Origin: Colletotrichum lupini
Taxonomy: Eukaryota > Ascomycota > Sordariomycetes > Glomerellales > Glomerellaceae
Reading direction: 5' to 3'
NCBI RefSeq assembly: GCF_023278565.1
Contig: NC_064672.1
Span: forward strand, 7,998,001 to 8,062,000
DNA length: 64,000 nucleotides
In this document: positions 44,801-56,578 of the stretch, in pieces
Layout: each line of letters starts with the position of its first letter
Position numbering within the stretch: the first letter of the stretch is position 1
Translations under genes and position numbers: made by a program
The notes under the pieces: generated by a model
Database searches by the model: none
Told to the model about the DNA's origin: nothing
The model's input: the letters and a program-made list of their open reading frames with translations, nothing else

Positions 44801-47800
44801 TGAGCGACCACCCGTTTGAAGAGAATGAATTTTTAGTCTTTTTTGTCAGTTGATGATAATCCAGGCTGCCCCTTGGACGATGGACCCCGGCCAAAAACCT
44901 TTCACTGACCCTCGCCCTCTTGCTATGATGCTTATCTGCATTAAAGGCGAACCTTGCTTGCATGAGCAGTGGGGCGGATGCGATGAGTGCAAAGATAGAG
45001 GCGCAGACGTATTCGCACGCACACGCAGAGTCTCTCCACTTTGAACAATGTCCAGGCCTCCAGGATCTATGTATTCGTAGCTCGACGCGCCTGGGGCCTG
45101 AGACCAAGTCCAAAGTCCTGGTGAGTGGAATAAACGGTTGATGAAGAGCATTCTCCAGTCGCGGCGGGAATAGTAACAATATGGGCGAGAACGTCTCGAA
45201 GGATTCTGTCAGTTTGATTCAGGCATTCCTTCTCTTCGCCCGACGGTTGGAAGACTGAGACAATTTGAGGGCGTGTGTTCAGTCGGGAGCACCGGCAGAC
45301 GGCCAAGACAACGCCAATTCTCCCACCACCAACCATAACGCTTTGCGAGATCCCCAGCCTTTTCTTGTCTGGATTCTGGAGAGTGACAGGGTCATATTGC
45401 TGACGCCGAGGAGAGAGGGACTGTACCAAAGCATCACTGCATCGCTATCTGCAATCTGATTTCGTATAAGGATGAGCATGGCAATCCGTGCCAAGACTGT
45501 AGTGTGTTTGGTCGTGGTTTGTTGTTGGTCTTGTTTGGCCGATTCGGCGCCGAGGCATGCAGCCACAATTGAGTGCAGAAACGAGTGCGGACATCGGATT
45601 GCTTTCTCATTTCACCATGATTGCCGCCTCCCTTCCTGCTACCTGGTCTAAGTTCTGAGCGATGCTTCCCAGGCTGAAAGCCACAGCTGTCTCCCGACTG
45701 CAAGTTGTTGTCGCCCTCGGCACAGGATGCCGGTTGTCGACGCCAACCACGCGGCCAGTGACGAGTTGCCATAGTTGACAGGAGAAACCTGAAACCGGGG
45801 GGCCACGAAAGCTTCTGTTGCTAGCCGCCAAACTTGTGTTGACTAGCGACAACTCTTTGAACGTGCCGTGAGCCGTCAGAAGAGAAAGGGTCGGTCACCG
45901 TTGGTAACACAGCTCTGGGTCCAACCAGCAACGACATCGGACCAGTGAGGGCGGGGAGGGAAACGGACGATGGGCGGAGCGGAAGTGATTGAGCCCCAAA
46001 CAGCGGAAGCATGCGCCACGGCGTACAGTACCATGCCAGCTGTACGGAGTATGGAGGATGGTATCTGTAGATTCGTAAGGTAGTCCTGGTGCTGAATTAT
46101 GCATCTAAAAAGAATAATCAATGGGCAGAAAAAGAAAAAGGAACAGCGGCACCTGGTTCGACTGGGAACAAAAGTTGCAGACAGCCGTTGTCGCCAAAAG
46201 GGAGAAGTGGCAGGGGTATCTTGCAGGGCCACGCGTCGCTATGGGGCCACCGGCGCCAAGTGCCAATTGGAGCACACTGAGGTCTGAGGATAGTTGACCA
46301 GCCGAGACTGAGAGGCGTGAGGACTGAAAGAAGACGTGCGAGTTGAGGGCGTGAATCTGTCTGTCAGAGCGGAACGGTGAAAATGGAAAGGTGAGGTTGC
46401 TGGTGCCGGGACGTTTCTCTTCTGGAAGGGGAAAGGGGTCTCTCTTTGGGCCCTGAATACTTCAATTTTCAGCCATGCCACTGGCCTCTGTGCACAATCT
46501 GGTTGGATATCGTTTGATCGACCTGGTGGGTTCGGACGGACGACTCGAGTCGTTCATCGTGTCTTCCGGTGCCATTCGTGTCAGTTTGGGACGTTCATAC
46601 TCCATAACAGACGTTGCGCTGAGGCAGAGCCGCTGATCGCCATACGCGGAGCGGATTGATCCTGGATATGCGCCTGGCAGCCGGGGCGAGGGGTGTCGAA
46701 TTAAAATACATGCTGACTGCAAGTCGTTGAGCACTGAATGAGGCTATCGGTTTGTTGGATCTTCGGCTGCAGTCCTGAGCCTTGAATTCTGATCGAAAAC
46801 CGCAGTGGTTGTTCCCATAGTATCCCGTACGTACGCGATACGGAGTACGGTCTGGTCGAATCCTGTATGCCAAGTAGCGGAACGGGATTCATTGTGTTGC
46901 CGGCGCGCATATGGCCAAAAGGCCCAGTGACGGCCAAGGTGAAGCCCCGACGGAGCGGCCTCACGTCATTGGACGGGGAGGGGGAAGCTGAATGGCGCCA
47001 AGGGGGCGGGCGCGTTGAGACACGAGAAGTTGACAGTGAGACTCTCAAGGAACCAAAGCCGCGCCAATCTGCCCATGTAAGCCATGGTGCGCGGGTAGGA
47101 AATGGGGTCGTGCCGTGTGTGCCTGGGTATGTACCTACGGGTCCATAGGTAGCACCTTAGATACGGAGTACGGCGCTCAGTTTTGTCCCAAGTTGTTTGA
47201 TCCGATGCCAATTAAGGTAAAGTAAGGTAGGCCATGTGTGTCCGTGGCCACTGACCGTCGGGCGCAGCAGTGGATGGGATGACCTTGGCTGCTTTTAATT
47301 GTTTGAAGCCTCGAAGGCAAATATGCAGATTTCGGGGGAATCGACATCGGATGAAGGATGACTGCCTGAGAATGTCTGATGGGAATCCGTGGGTGTTGGT
47401 AATCGTCAATGGGCACGCGACACTTCCATGAGTGACTTGGCCCGGGGCTTGTCTCATTCGCTGTGTACGCAGTACCTAGTATGTACTAAATCGCCCCGTC
47501 ATCGATATCTAGGTAGGTCGGTCCCGCGACCGAGAAATTGGTGATTTGGGGTATCATGGAAGGAACCGCCCAGAATCTGGATGTGTGCCCACGGGCAGGA
47601 GCTACATTGAAAATTGGGAAGTAGTAGACAGGGGCACATTCTATCTGAATGGGTCTATGGCCCGGGAAGGGGGGGGGGGGTTTGGGGAGGTTCCATTGTG
47701 ACGTTGGCAGCTCCGATAAGGTAGGATCACAGTTCCCATAGTCAGGTGCTCTCTTGCCGTTTCGGCCAAACGGCGATGGCCCGGGTCCCCTCCACCTCGG

Positions 47801-49169
47801 CATTCGCTTACACTGTAAACGAATTCGCCTAGGTACATTTCCTTTTCTTACATTTTCGTTCGTGGTCCTCTTAACTCCTCGTGAGATGACTTGAGATGAC
47901 GGCAATTGACTTTGCGGCTGACTGACTGCCACTTCGGACTATGTTGCTGATATCAGATCGTCAAGACAACCTATGCCAGAGTGGTTGTTAGCTACTACGA
48001 GTTAACCGGCCCGTCGGCACACTCGGCACTAAGCCTAGCACCGAGCAAACGGCGGTGCATACAATGTGACAGCCAAGGGCGATACCTATCGAATGACTGA
48101 GTACCTTACTCTCCCCTAAGAAGACTCAAAAGAGAGCAAGGCAGATATCGGCTAGTCGACTATGTCCCCTTAGCTCCGCGCAAGTGGCACCGGCGCTGAC
48201 CTTGACGCTGGAGCCACCCCCAAATTGTGCCAAGCCCGTTAGCGGCTTATGCGGCGACTGGCAAGTCTGGGAAGTCTGGGACCACATGCCTGCACCTGGA
48301 AGTTGCAAGTTGCAAAGACGGCGAGGACCGTCACCAAGGAAGGAGAAGAAGCACGAGAGCAGAAAGTGAGCAACAGCAGGAGCACACGACACCTGATGGA
48401 AGGGTGTAAGGTGGTACCCCGTACCTACCTTACCTACCTATGCCATAAGGTACCTCACTCCGTAATGTACCTTACCCAAAGGCCCAATGGCAGGACCGCC
48501 GTCTCCACCCCTGCCGTTCCGAGCTTTGGAGAGAGTCAGAGGGGCAAGTGCCAAGTGCAAGTGCAAGTGCAACTGCGCAACCGCAACGCAACTGCCAACT
48601 GCAGATTCTGATATTCCGCCCACGCTCACGCTCCAACGTCGTCTCCTTTCTCTCACCCCTGCTACCTTGACCCCCGTCTTTCCCGGACCACACCCACCGG
48701 GTCCCATTTTGCTCAAGCTTCTTTTTTGAGATTGTTCCCTACGGCGGAATGCTCCTCTCCTCCTCGAACCCTCGCCAGTCTGTGTTGATTTTTGTGTTTT
48801 TAATTAACCTTTACTGGATCCCAATGGGCCCTTGTCTATCCGTACGGTCTGGCTACGAATACACTCGCGGCATGAGCAGGCGCAGCAGTGTCTAGTACCA
48901 CCGTAGGACGCGGCTTGTCACCCGCTCCCGGTCACCGGCGACAGCCCGGGCCCTGGCCGCCCTGCCTCCATCAACTCCTTTCGACGCGGGATTACGTATG
49001 CCGCTCAAACATGGCGCATACGCGCAAACCCGCCAGTCTCAGTCTCTTTCCGACTCTCTCGCAAAGGAATGTGGGTGTCTGCTTTTTTTTTTTTCCTACC
49101 ACCGTCGTACGTACGCTCTCTACGTAGTACCTAGTAGCTATCCATAGCCCATACCCCGTACGGGTACCT

Positions 49170-49170
<1 letters not shown>

Positions 49171-49222
<52 letters not shown>
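49171..49222. repeat. (ACT)17 microsatellite
   Basis: About 52 nt of uninterrupted ACT/TAC repeat. Confidence 0.95.
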
Positions 49223-49223
<1 letters not shown>

Positions 49224-49640
49224 CGTTATTTGCGACCCAGGCGGCTTAGACAGTGGAACGGACAGGCTGGAAGTGAGACATAGGAAGTGGTGGAGGAGGA
49301 GTCCCCTGTGATATCACCTTTCGTTGTTGTTCTTGTTTCCTTGGCACTGTGGAATATTCAACAAAAAGGAACAGTCAAATGCGAGAAAGGAGGCCCCTCG
49401 GAAACACTGGAGCCTGTAGCAGCATTATCATCTTGGCAAAGAAACCGAAAGCTGCAAGAAAGAAAACCCTCCAAAAAATCCAGTTCCGTAGGTGCTCCAT
49501 GGTCTGCGTGGGGATTCTTTGCCATGGCGGGACTCGGGATGCTGCACTAATACCATGACCGGGATCACCACACACCCTCCACAAGCCCACTCCCACACCC
49601 TCACACCTCCATCCCTCACCCGTCTCCCGTCACCACACGC

Positions 49641-49662
49641 CTCTCTCTCTCTCTCTCTCTCT
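49641..49662. repeat. (CT)11 microsatellite
   Basis: Perfect CT repeat in a CT/CA-rich upstream region of the LicD-family gene. Confidence 0.9.
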
Positions 49663-49989
49663 TGCCTCTGGCCCAGTCTCTCATTCACTCACACTCCCAT
49701 GTATGAATACACGAATCCCACTCCCTCCACCTCCCACACATCCATTCGATGTACTTACATATCACCTCCTCCTGCCCTGCTGCGCATCCCTAATGTCCGC
49801 TCCGGTCTTCTTCTCTTACCTCTTATTCCTTGGCATCTGCGTGTTTTGACATCCTTCGGTAACATAGACATAGACCTGACTTCGACATCACGGTCTGAAC
49901 ACCTGCATCAACACATTTCACCATCTCTTCCTCTGCTTCAGAGTTGATCGGCTCCCCTCGCCCGCGGTTCCGCCCTCTGGAACTCGTCT

Positions 49990-49995
49990 TATATA
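49990..49995 (+). promoter_or_regulatory. Possible TATA box of the LicD-family gene
   Basis: TATATA at 413 bp before the preferred ATG. It implies a leader of roughly 380 nt if used. Confidence 0.35.
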
Positions 49996-50407
49996 CCGCC
50001 ATCGCCTGACCAGCTTCAACAATACCCAAAATTTCGCCCACTCTCTGTTTTTGACCGACTCCAGAATTCGAAAGGATTATTCTACGCTTTCTCTCGTTTA
50101 TCCCAGTCGCTTGCTATTACTCACCGAACTTGACTTGAGGCAGTCAACAAACGAATTACCTTCATCGGCCCCTCTGGCTCCTGTCATATCCACCTTCACC
50201 TCCTTCCTGCCTCGCATCGGTCACCTCCCGAAGACAACTTCTTGGCATTACGAGGCCTCCAGAAAACTCGACAAACAGCAGCATTCCGCCATTTTTTGGA
50301 ACTTGGGGATTCTTGTTTGCCGTCATTGTTACCGAGTAATCACCCATCATCCTGGATCTCGATATCAAGAATCCCACTCAAGCAACACAACAACGCAATT
50401 AGCCAAG

Positions 50408-51330
50408 ATGCGCTTCAACCTTACTTTCCCACTCGCCGTGCTGGGCCTCACATCAACTGTTCTTGCGGCACCTCAAGCAGCCAGAGATGTCAGCCAATCC
50501 TCACCACCGACCATCGAAAAGCGCGAGGACACCAAGTACTTCCACGAGCCCTGCTGTGGCGAAGAGCTTGGCCACTACGATATCCGTTATTTCAAGCAAG
50601 CTGTGGGCTATGACGAGCACCGTGTTGTTCTCCGCAACCTCGTCCGCTCCTACCTGACCATTACCAAGAAGCTCAAGGTTGAGACATGGCTCGCCCATGG
50701 CACGCTTCTGGGTTGGTGGTGGAACGGCAAGATCATGCCCTGGGATTACGACCTCGATGTTCAGGTCTCGACGGCGACTCTGTACTGGATGGGCCAGAAC
50801 CTGAACCGCACCGAGCACGACTTCGACTGGACCGACACGGATGGCAACGCCAGAAAGGAACGCTACCTGCTCGACGTCAACCCCCACGGCACTGACAAGG
50901 ACCGCGGCGACGGCCAGAACATCATTGACGCCCGCTGGATCAACATGGCCAACGGTGCCTTTATCGATATTACTGGCCTCGCCGAGCGCGACCCCTCCGG
51001 AATGCCTGGTGTCTGGAGTTGTAAGAACTACCACCGCTACCGCACCACCGACCTTTTCCCCATGCGCGAGACCGAGTTCGAGGGTGTCCCCGCCACCATT
51101 CCCTACAGCTTTGAGCGCATTCTTTCCGAAGAGTACGGTACCAAAAGCTTGGTGACCACCGAATGGCAAGGGTAAGTTTAGAGATCTGCGTTGGGATCCA
51201 TGCTTTTTGTTACCCCCAAATAAGCTTTGATCCTGGTGGCGGAATTCCGACTCTTATTTTCACGACTAACACGATATGCAGACACAAGTGGGAACCGGAG
51301 CAAAAGGAGTGGCTCAAGACACAGCAATAG
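50408..51330 (+). CDS. Secreted LicD-family protein (Mnn4-like phosphotransferase domain)
   Basis: Exons 50408-51171 and 51282-51330 (110-nt intron with a CTAAC branch site) give 270 residues. The start MRFNLTFPLAVLGLTSTVLA is a signal peptide. A short linker ending in EKRED (possible Kex2 site) follows, then the LicD domain: LKVETWLAHGTLLGWWWNGK and PWDYDLDVQV, with the acidic Asp113/Asp115/Asp117 metal-binding triplet. RYLLDVNPHG, DARWINMANGAFIDITGL and SYSFERIL-like elements come after. LicD relatives transfer phosphodiester-linked groups to glycans; fungal Mnn4-like members act in mannosylphosphorylation in the secretory pathway. Whether this small soluble form is active is unknown. The frame stays open upstream to an ATG at 50051, but only 50408 begins with a signal peptide. 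Confidence 0.9.
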
Positions 51331-51967
51331 CTGAAGGCTGTTTGCTTTCACTGATTGCAGAATCTGCATGACTGGAACGTGGATCAGTTCAAGCGATGGC
51401 TTTTTCAAGCCGCAACACGGCTTTTTCTTCTTTTTGTTCCGATTTGAAGCAGAAAAACATGGGCATTTGGGCGATAGCAATTGGCGTCGCCGTACGCCTA
51501 CATGCATTGGCGGCGTTTCCGGACATGGCATAGGCATGACATCAAGGCGTTCTAGGAAAGGGATATCATACCGGGAGGACACTCGGACGAGGTCTCTCTC
51601 TTCTTTTCTTTTCTTTTCACAGCATTCATGGGGGAGGCGGCATTTTGTACGAGTAACAGCATGGCTCACCTGTTGGGTAGAAAGATATCACTACCTTATA
51701 TGACCCGTCGCATTGAGGGTTTAGATGGTCATGCAAAATAGTATGATGCGAAACTACAATGCGAGCACCTTTTTGGGCACCCACCAATCGTTATGAGAGC
51801 GGATATTCATCGTGATTGAGTTGACTAACTACTCCGTGACCAGCGAGGTCAGTTGATGTCCCATGTCCAAGCCACCGCAACGCCTGCGCAATGCTAAATC
51901 CAGAAAGCAAAGTAACAGTAACACCATACGAACGCTTCAATGTTGCTCCGAGTACCATGCAGAACCT
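51331..51967. other. Convergent intergenic region
   Basis: This 637 bp lies between the LicD-family and WLM-gene 3' ends. Frames on both strands are unsupported. Confidence 0.55.
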
Positions 51968-53008
51968 CTACGACGACGGGCCAGAGTCAGGCTTTCCTCC
52001 GTCCCTCCTCTCCATGTTCATTTTCTTAGCTCTTTCCTCTGCAGCCTTGGCCAGGATCTCTCGTCGGCTCAAGCCAGCGTTGCCACCACCGCTTCCTCCC
52101 ACGACGAAATCACCGCCTTCCCAACCACCGTGGTCCTCGACGTCCTCTTCCTCGTCTTGTCCCGGCGCACAGTACGAAGACCCCTCTCCGACCGTGTGTC
52201 CGCCATGTTTCCAGTCCGCCGCGTCGACTTCGCGCTCGATCTGATGGCACAAGTCCCAAAAGTTGCGGTCATGGTCGCTGTGTACGTTATGCGCCAGCTC
52301 ATGGCACAACGTCTTACGAATGGTCTTGTAATCTCTGTAGCCGTCGTGCGCATCCGTCCTCAGCCGCAATTCGATCGCTTCTCCATTATTGCGGTTCAGG
52401 CCGAGGAGTCGAGTCGTCCCCTCGTGGTTGGACTGCGTGTTGGACAGGGGCTCCATCTCCGTCAAGAGGCCGACGCTGAACTTGTGCTTGCGCATGGAGG
52501 CGCGGATGCCCGGATCCTCTTTCAGCTTCTCGAGAAGCGCCAGAGATCTCTCTGGACGCGGGAGGCCTGCTAGCGGCCGGACGGAGAGGAAAGTATAGGT
52601 GCTGTCCGCCTGTGCGCGGCCCTGGTCTCGCCTCCTCGAGGGCCGATTCTGTCTGCGGGCGGCGCTGCGGGCAGCGTTTCGTTTCGCGGCGAACTCGGAC
52701 GCGGCTTGGAGGGAGGCGACCTCCTTGGCCTCGACGCCCATGAGCATGATCTTTTTGTTTTGTAGGTCGACGAGGGACATGTCGGGGTCTTTGAAGGGGG
52801 GTTTGAGGAGGCCGAGCTTAGGAACGATGAACTTTTGATTTGAGGCGGGGATCAAGAGGGTGTCTTCGACATCTTCGGAGAGGTGGGTAATTGTTCCATC
52901 CGGAGGGAATTTAAAGGTGTGTGGTGTGTTGCGGTGGGTGAGCGTTATGGTGATGGCTTCATCGGCGGAGTCGTCGTAGTCGGACTCGCAAGAGTGTGCT
53001 TCGGCCAT
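51968..53008 (-). CDS. UBL-WLM metalloprotease (Wss1-like)
   Basis: This is a single exon of 346 residues on the minus strand. Residues about 18-95 form a ubiquitin-like fold (ITITLTHRNTPHTFKFPPDG to NKKIMLMGVE). A basic linker and the WLM domain from about residue 140 follow, with the zinc-protease motif His236-Glu-Leu-Ala-His240-x2-His (HELAHNVHSDHD) and the preceding RTDAHDGYRDYKTIRKTLC. The C-terminus is acidic/Gly-rich and then basic. The N-terminal UBL plus WLM layout matches fission-yeast-type UBL-WLM proteins rather than budding-yeast Wss1 with its C-terminal interaction motifs. Relatives act in repair of DNA-protein crosslinks and in SUMO/ubiquitin-linked proteolysis. The first ATG is preceded by a GGCC-rich leader and starts MAEAHSCE. 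Confidence 0.93.
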   Translation of the reverse strand: MAEAHSCESDYDDSADEAITITLTHRNTPHTFKFPPDGTITHLSEDVEDTLLIPASNQKFIVPKLGLLKPPFKDPDMSLVDLQNKKIMLMGVEAKEVASLQAASEFAAKRNAARSAARRQNRPSRRRDQGRAQADSTYTFLSVRPLAGLPRPERSLALLEKLKEDPGIRASMRKHKFSVGLLTEMEPLSNTQSNHEGTTRLLGLNRNNGEAIELRLRTDAHDGYRDYKTIRKTLCHELAHNVHSDHDRNFWDLCHQIEREVDAADWKHGGHTVGEGSSYCAPGQDEEEDVEDHGGWEGGDFVVGGSGGGNAGLSRREILAKAAEERAKKMNMERRDGGKPDSGPSS

Positions 53009-54042
53009 GGTTGGTGGGGGTTTGAATTGGCGATCGTAGTCGGGTGTAGTGTATCAATAAAACTTGGTATTTTGCTAGATATTTGCAGGGTTGCAAGGAG
53101 TGCGCCAAGTTGTGCGTCTATATACAGAGGTGGGTGGCACTCATGGAAATGTTGGGAATCACAACGAGTGCGGGCTGAGGCGCAGATGGCCACCCCGTGA
53201 TGGGACTCGCGGAGGTTTGTCATTCAGGCAGCTTTGTAATACGTCACATCTTGGCGCACCTGGGAACTCCCCGACCTCCGTCGCGTTCGGGGCAGCGGCC
53301 TGGACTTGAAAGTGGAGTCCGCGATTCCCGTAGCGCAGATTCGGGGATTCCGCTCCGATTACCTTACCTAAGCCAATGAGAACCCGTTCCTATATGGATG
53401 ATTACCTCAGCTTCTCACTCCGAGTCAAGGTGCTGCACCTTAGGTTCCATCATTCCATGCTGAAGGACCCCACAGCAGGTAGGTGCCTTAGCCTCCAGGA
53501 ATGAAAGAGCGCAAAGTGTCTCATCTTCATTGCGTGCCTTACCTAAGCCCTGCCGCAAGTGTCTCGTATTAGGTAAGGCGGACAACAGCTCCCGTCGCCG
53601 CTGGCCAGTCACCGTAAGGTAAGGTACGAAGCACTGGGTAAGGTACCTGAGTGTTTAGTTGTGTGGCTCGAGTGTTCGGTTCCAGCTTCCAATGAGCTTG
53701 CAATCGCGTTCGTGTCCTTTCAACCCTCCTGGAAACCCAAAAAAGCTGCCAGTTGTGCTAAACCCAGTCTCGAAGCTCCCTCCCCAGCAACCCAAGAATT
53801 CCAACGTCACGACGCCAAAACATCGCGGACCCAAACAAAACGACACGTCACGAAGACGCTCGACGACGACGACGACGAAAACCACCAGCGTGCAAGGCGA
53901 CCTGCACCCGCCTGATTACAACCATCCGATAAGCCGTGCGCGCGCTGTCACTGGCAGCTCCAAGCTCCCTCCGAGTTGAAGCTCCCTCCCGCCCCAAATC
54001 GTCACTTGCGATCCATCGCCTCGCCGCAATCAACCTGTCACG
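53009..54042. other. Divergent intergenic between the WLM gene and Erd2
   Basis: About 1 kb. It carries a dense set of TTACCTAAG/GGTAAGGTA-type motifs at 53361-53650, including a 13-mer CCTTACCTAAGCC at 53362 and again at 53537. No coding sequence is seen. Confidence 0.5.
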
Positions 54043-54884
54043 ATGCTCAATCTCTTCCGCATTGCCGGTACGTGTCGCCAAAATCCTCGATACTACAACT
54101 GTTTGCTCCGGGGACTAACATGATGGGTTTGCAGGGGACTTGTCCCATCTTGCCAGTATCGGCATTCTCCTCCACAAGATGGTGCAGCTGAACGTGAGCT
54201 TTTCGATTCCCGCCAAGTCGTCACACCCAGGGCCCTGATCTAATTCTTTCTCAGAGCTGTTCTGGTATTTCGTTCAAGTCGCAAGCCCTTTACTTCCTGG
54301 TCTACATCACCAGGTACCTTGGTAAGCCTCCATTGCCTTCCCTTCTCTCCGCTTGACCTAAACTAACCAGCGCTTGTTTGTCCCCCTCAGACTTGTTTAC
54401 GACCTCTAGTCTATGGAACCTCGTTTTCAAGATCCTCTTTATCTCTTCCCAAGGGTACATCGTTTACCTGATGACGACCGCCTACAAGCCAACCAACGAC
54501 CCCAACCAGGATACCTTCCGCGTCCAGTACCTGCTCGGCGGAGCTGCCGCCCTGGCCATCATCTTCCCCTACTCGTACACCTTCTGGGAGATCTCCTGGA
54601 CCTTCTCTATCTGGCTCGAGGCCGTTGCCATCTTGCCTCAGCTCTTCATGCTTCAGCGCACTGGCGAGGCCGAGACCATCACCACCCACTACCTCTTCGC
54701 CCTCGGCATCTACCGTGCCCTGTATATCCCCAACTGGATCTACCGTTACTTCACTGAAGTGAACCACAAGGTCGACTGGATCGCCATTACCGCCGGTATC
54801 ATCCAGACTATCCTTTACAGTGACTTCTTCTGGATCTACTACACCAAGGTGATGAAGGGCAAGAAGTTCAAGCTGCCCGTTTAA
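54043..54884 (+). CDS. ERD2: ER lumen protein-retaining (KDEL/HDEL) receptor
   Basis: Four exons (54043-54067, 54135-54193, 54255-54321, 54391-54884) give 214 residues, the normal receptor length. The assembled start [27 protein letters not shown] and then [25 protein letters not shown] are universally conserved Erd2 features. [17 protein letters not shown], [20 protein letters not shown] and [21 protein letters not shown] motifs follow, with seven hydrophobic segments in total. The C-terminal lysines KKFKLPV fit COPI-dependent retrieval. Erd2 recycles escaped ER chaperones from the Golgi. Introns of 67, 61 and 69 nt sit in the 5' third of the gene. Confidence 0.97.
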
Positions 54885-56150
54885 AGTCATCCTCTCCTAC
54901 CCACGAGGTTTCGCACGGCTTCCGACCTGGAAACATCCGCCAGGTTGCGGACGCTGCGGAACACAGAGTCATGGGTTGTAACAACAAAAGCTATGAACAA
55001 GCGCTGGAGCCAAATGGCGGACCATGACCTTGTTCTTATTTTCGTCCAGTCTCTCAACAAGTATTGGGATGTTCTCAGGCACACAACGCAAAACCAGAAA
55101 AAAAAAGGGGTTGGCCTCAGGTTCAAGGATAGGGAATATCCTCCGCGACGGATGGATGCATGGCTGGCGTTGGGAGATATGGTTAGTTTTTTGCATGGGC
55201 GGCCAGACAGGCAGGAATCCAATCCACACACAGATGGATGTGTTGGTTGAGCTGCTCACAATGTGCCCACAGATCGGCATGATCGAGAACGAACAGAAAG
55301 AAGACCGGGACACCCACTGGTATATAGATGGTCAATGTGAAGAACGTTTCCAAATTTCTACAACCCTCACGCTCGCGCTTGCGCAACATGTTTCTCCCCA
55401 CCCATCCACACTCACCTTACTCAACGCTCTTCACAATCGCAAACACGCAACTCGCGCACGCACTTCTCAGCGGCTATGGCACGCGTTTGGTGACTCGTTC
55501 TTTTCGGTTAGTTCGCCGGCTTCCGAAATCTTGTTGCGGTTCTTGGGACGTCGAGTAAAGGTCTGTCCCTGTTGGCTTATAAGTTTTCGTTGCCTTTGCC
55601 TAACTTGGAGGGGGAACCAGATCCTGAACAAGGGCAATCTGGTGTGGTGGCAGTCGGCGGACGATTCAAGGTAATGGATGTCGCCATCGGTTCCTTTTGG
55701 TTCCCCCGGCCACCCCGACCTTTCGACCTCGACTTGCTCCCGGGTCCGAGTCAAGTGACCCTGGACAGGGATATGCGACACCAAGGAGCCTGAGGATCGA
55801 CGCTGTTGGAAGACGATCCCATAATTGTAATTCTTCTCCGCCTGGGAGCCTCAACGGACCAGGGATTCAGTCCAACTTTGGCTCTTGAGACAACACCAAG
55901 CTCGGAACGCAGCCGAAGGTTGATGCCGCTGGCGCAACAAACACCTTCCAACTGCAGGCATAAACTTTTCTGTCGTTTCTGTCAGCGTGCTGTTTCCGAA
56001 TTCACTTGTGAAACCATGCATGCATTACAGCCAACTGGGCTCTGGGCGTCTGACCGAATAAGAAGATGGGACGGTGGCGCGCTAATCTGATTCACCCCAG
56101 TAGGCGGCTGCTACTATCGTGACGAAAGAAGCCGCCGTGTGGCCCCGTCC

Positions 56151-56188
<38 letters not shown>

Positions 56189-56578
56189 CTCCCCAGGTTC
56201 CTACTCCAATGAAGCCGACTGGATTATCTGGGATGTGATATCGGCGAGGAGACGGGGCCAACGAGTCTCGACCCGCGCCGGCGTTGCCCAGGTAGGCTGA
56301 AAGCCGTGGGGCTCTTATTCTTCGATGGTTAGGATGAAGCGGGCTCATGGGCCATAACATGGGCGAGGGCCGCTGACCGGGCCGCCTGAAGCCTGTTCTT
56401 CTCTGGTTTGGTCTTTTTCTTGTGTTATTCCTCTCCAGTTCGTTTTGAGTACTCTTGCTGATTATTAGTCTTCTTGTTAATGGTGATTTGAGATTTGCTT
56501 CTTTCGTTCGGACTACCTACTACGGATAATATGATTACGGTGAAGAGGAGGAACACATAATTCGACGACAATGAAATC
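54885..56578. other. Intergenic between Erd2 and the coiled-coil membrane protein
   Basis: About 1.7 kb. A 216-codon plus-strand frame (55024-55674) has no domain and no typical coding character. A CCCTCAA heptamer array occurs near 56150. I find no gene. Confidence 0.5.
56149..56188. repeat. (CCCTCAA)5 heptamer array, telomere-like
   Basis: Five perfect tandem copies plus a partial sixth. The unit differs from the usual fungal telomere repeat CCCTAA by one inserted C. Confidence 0.9.

Larger units (their letters stand above)
41862..50407. other. Gene-poor region of about 8.5 kb
   Basis: No gene could be supported on either strand. Open frames reach 160 codons but lack domains, signal sequences or consistent splice partners. 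The stretch around 42.5-43.8 kb is visibly more AT-rich. Three TACGGAGTA copies (46043, 46839, 47162), a TAC/ACT microsatellite, a CT repeat and a G-run occur. The last few hundred bases before 50408 are the leader of the LicD-family gene. Confidence 0.5.

Noticed and set aside
44371..44853. 160-codon frame rich in Gly/Arg
   Set aside because: Low-complexity product of GC-rich sequence; no start context, domain or neighbouring exon to support it.
55024..55674. 216-codon plus-strand frame downstream of Erd2
   Set aside because: No recognisable domain, irregular codon use, overlaps frames on the other strand and probably the Erd2 3' UTR.
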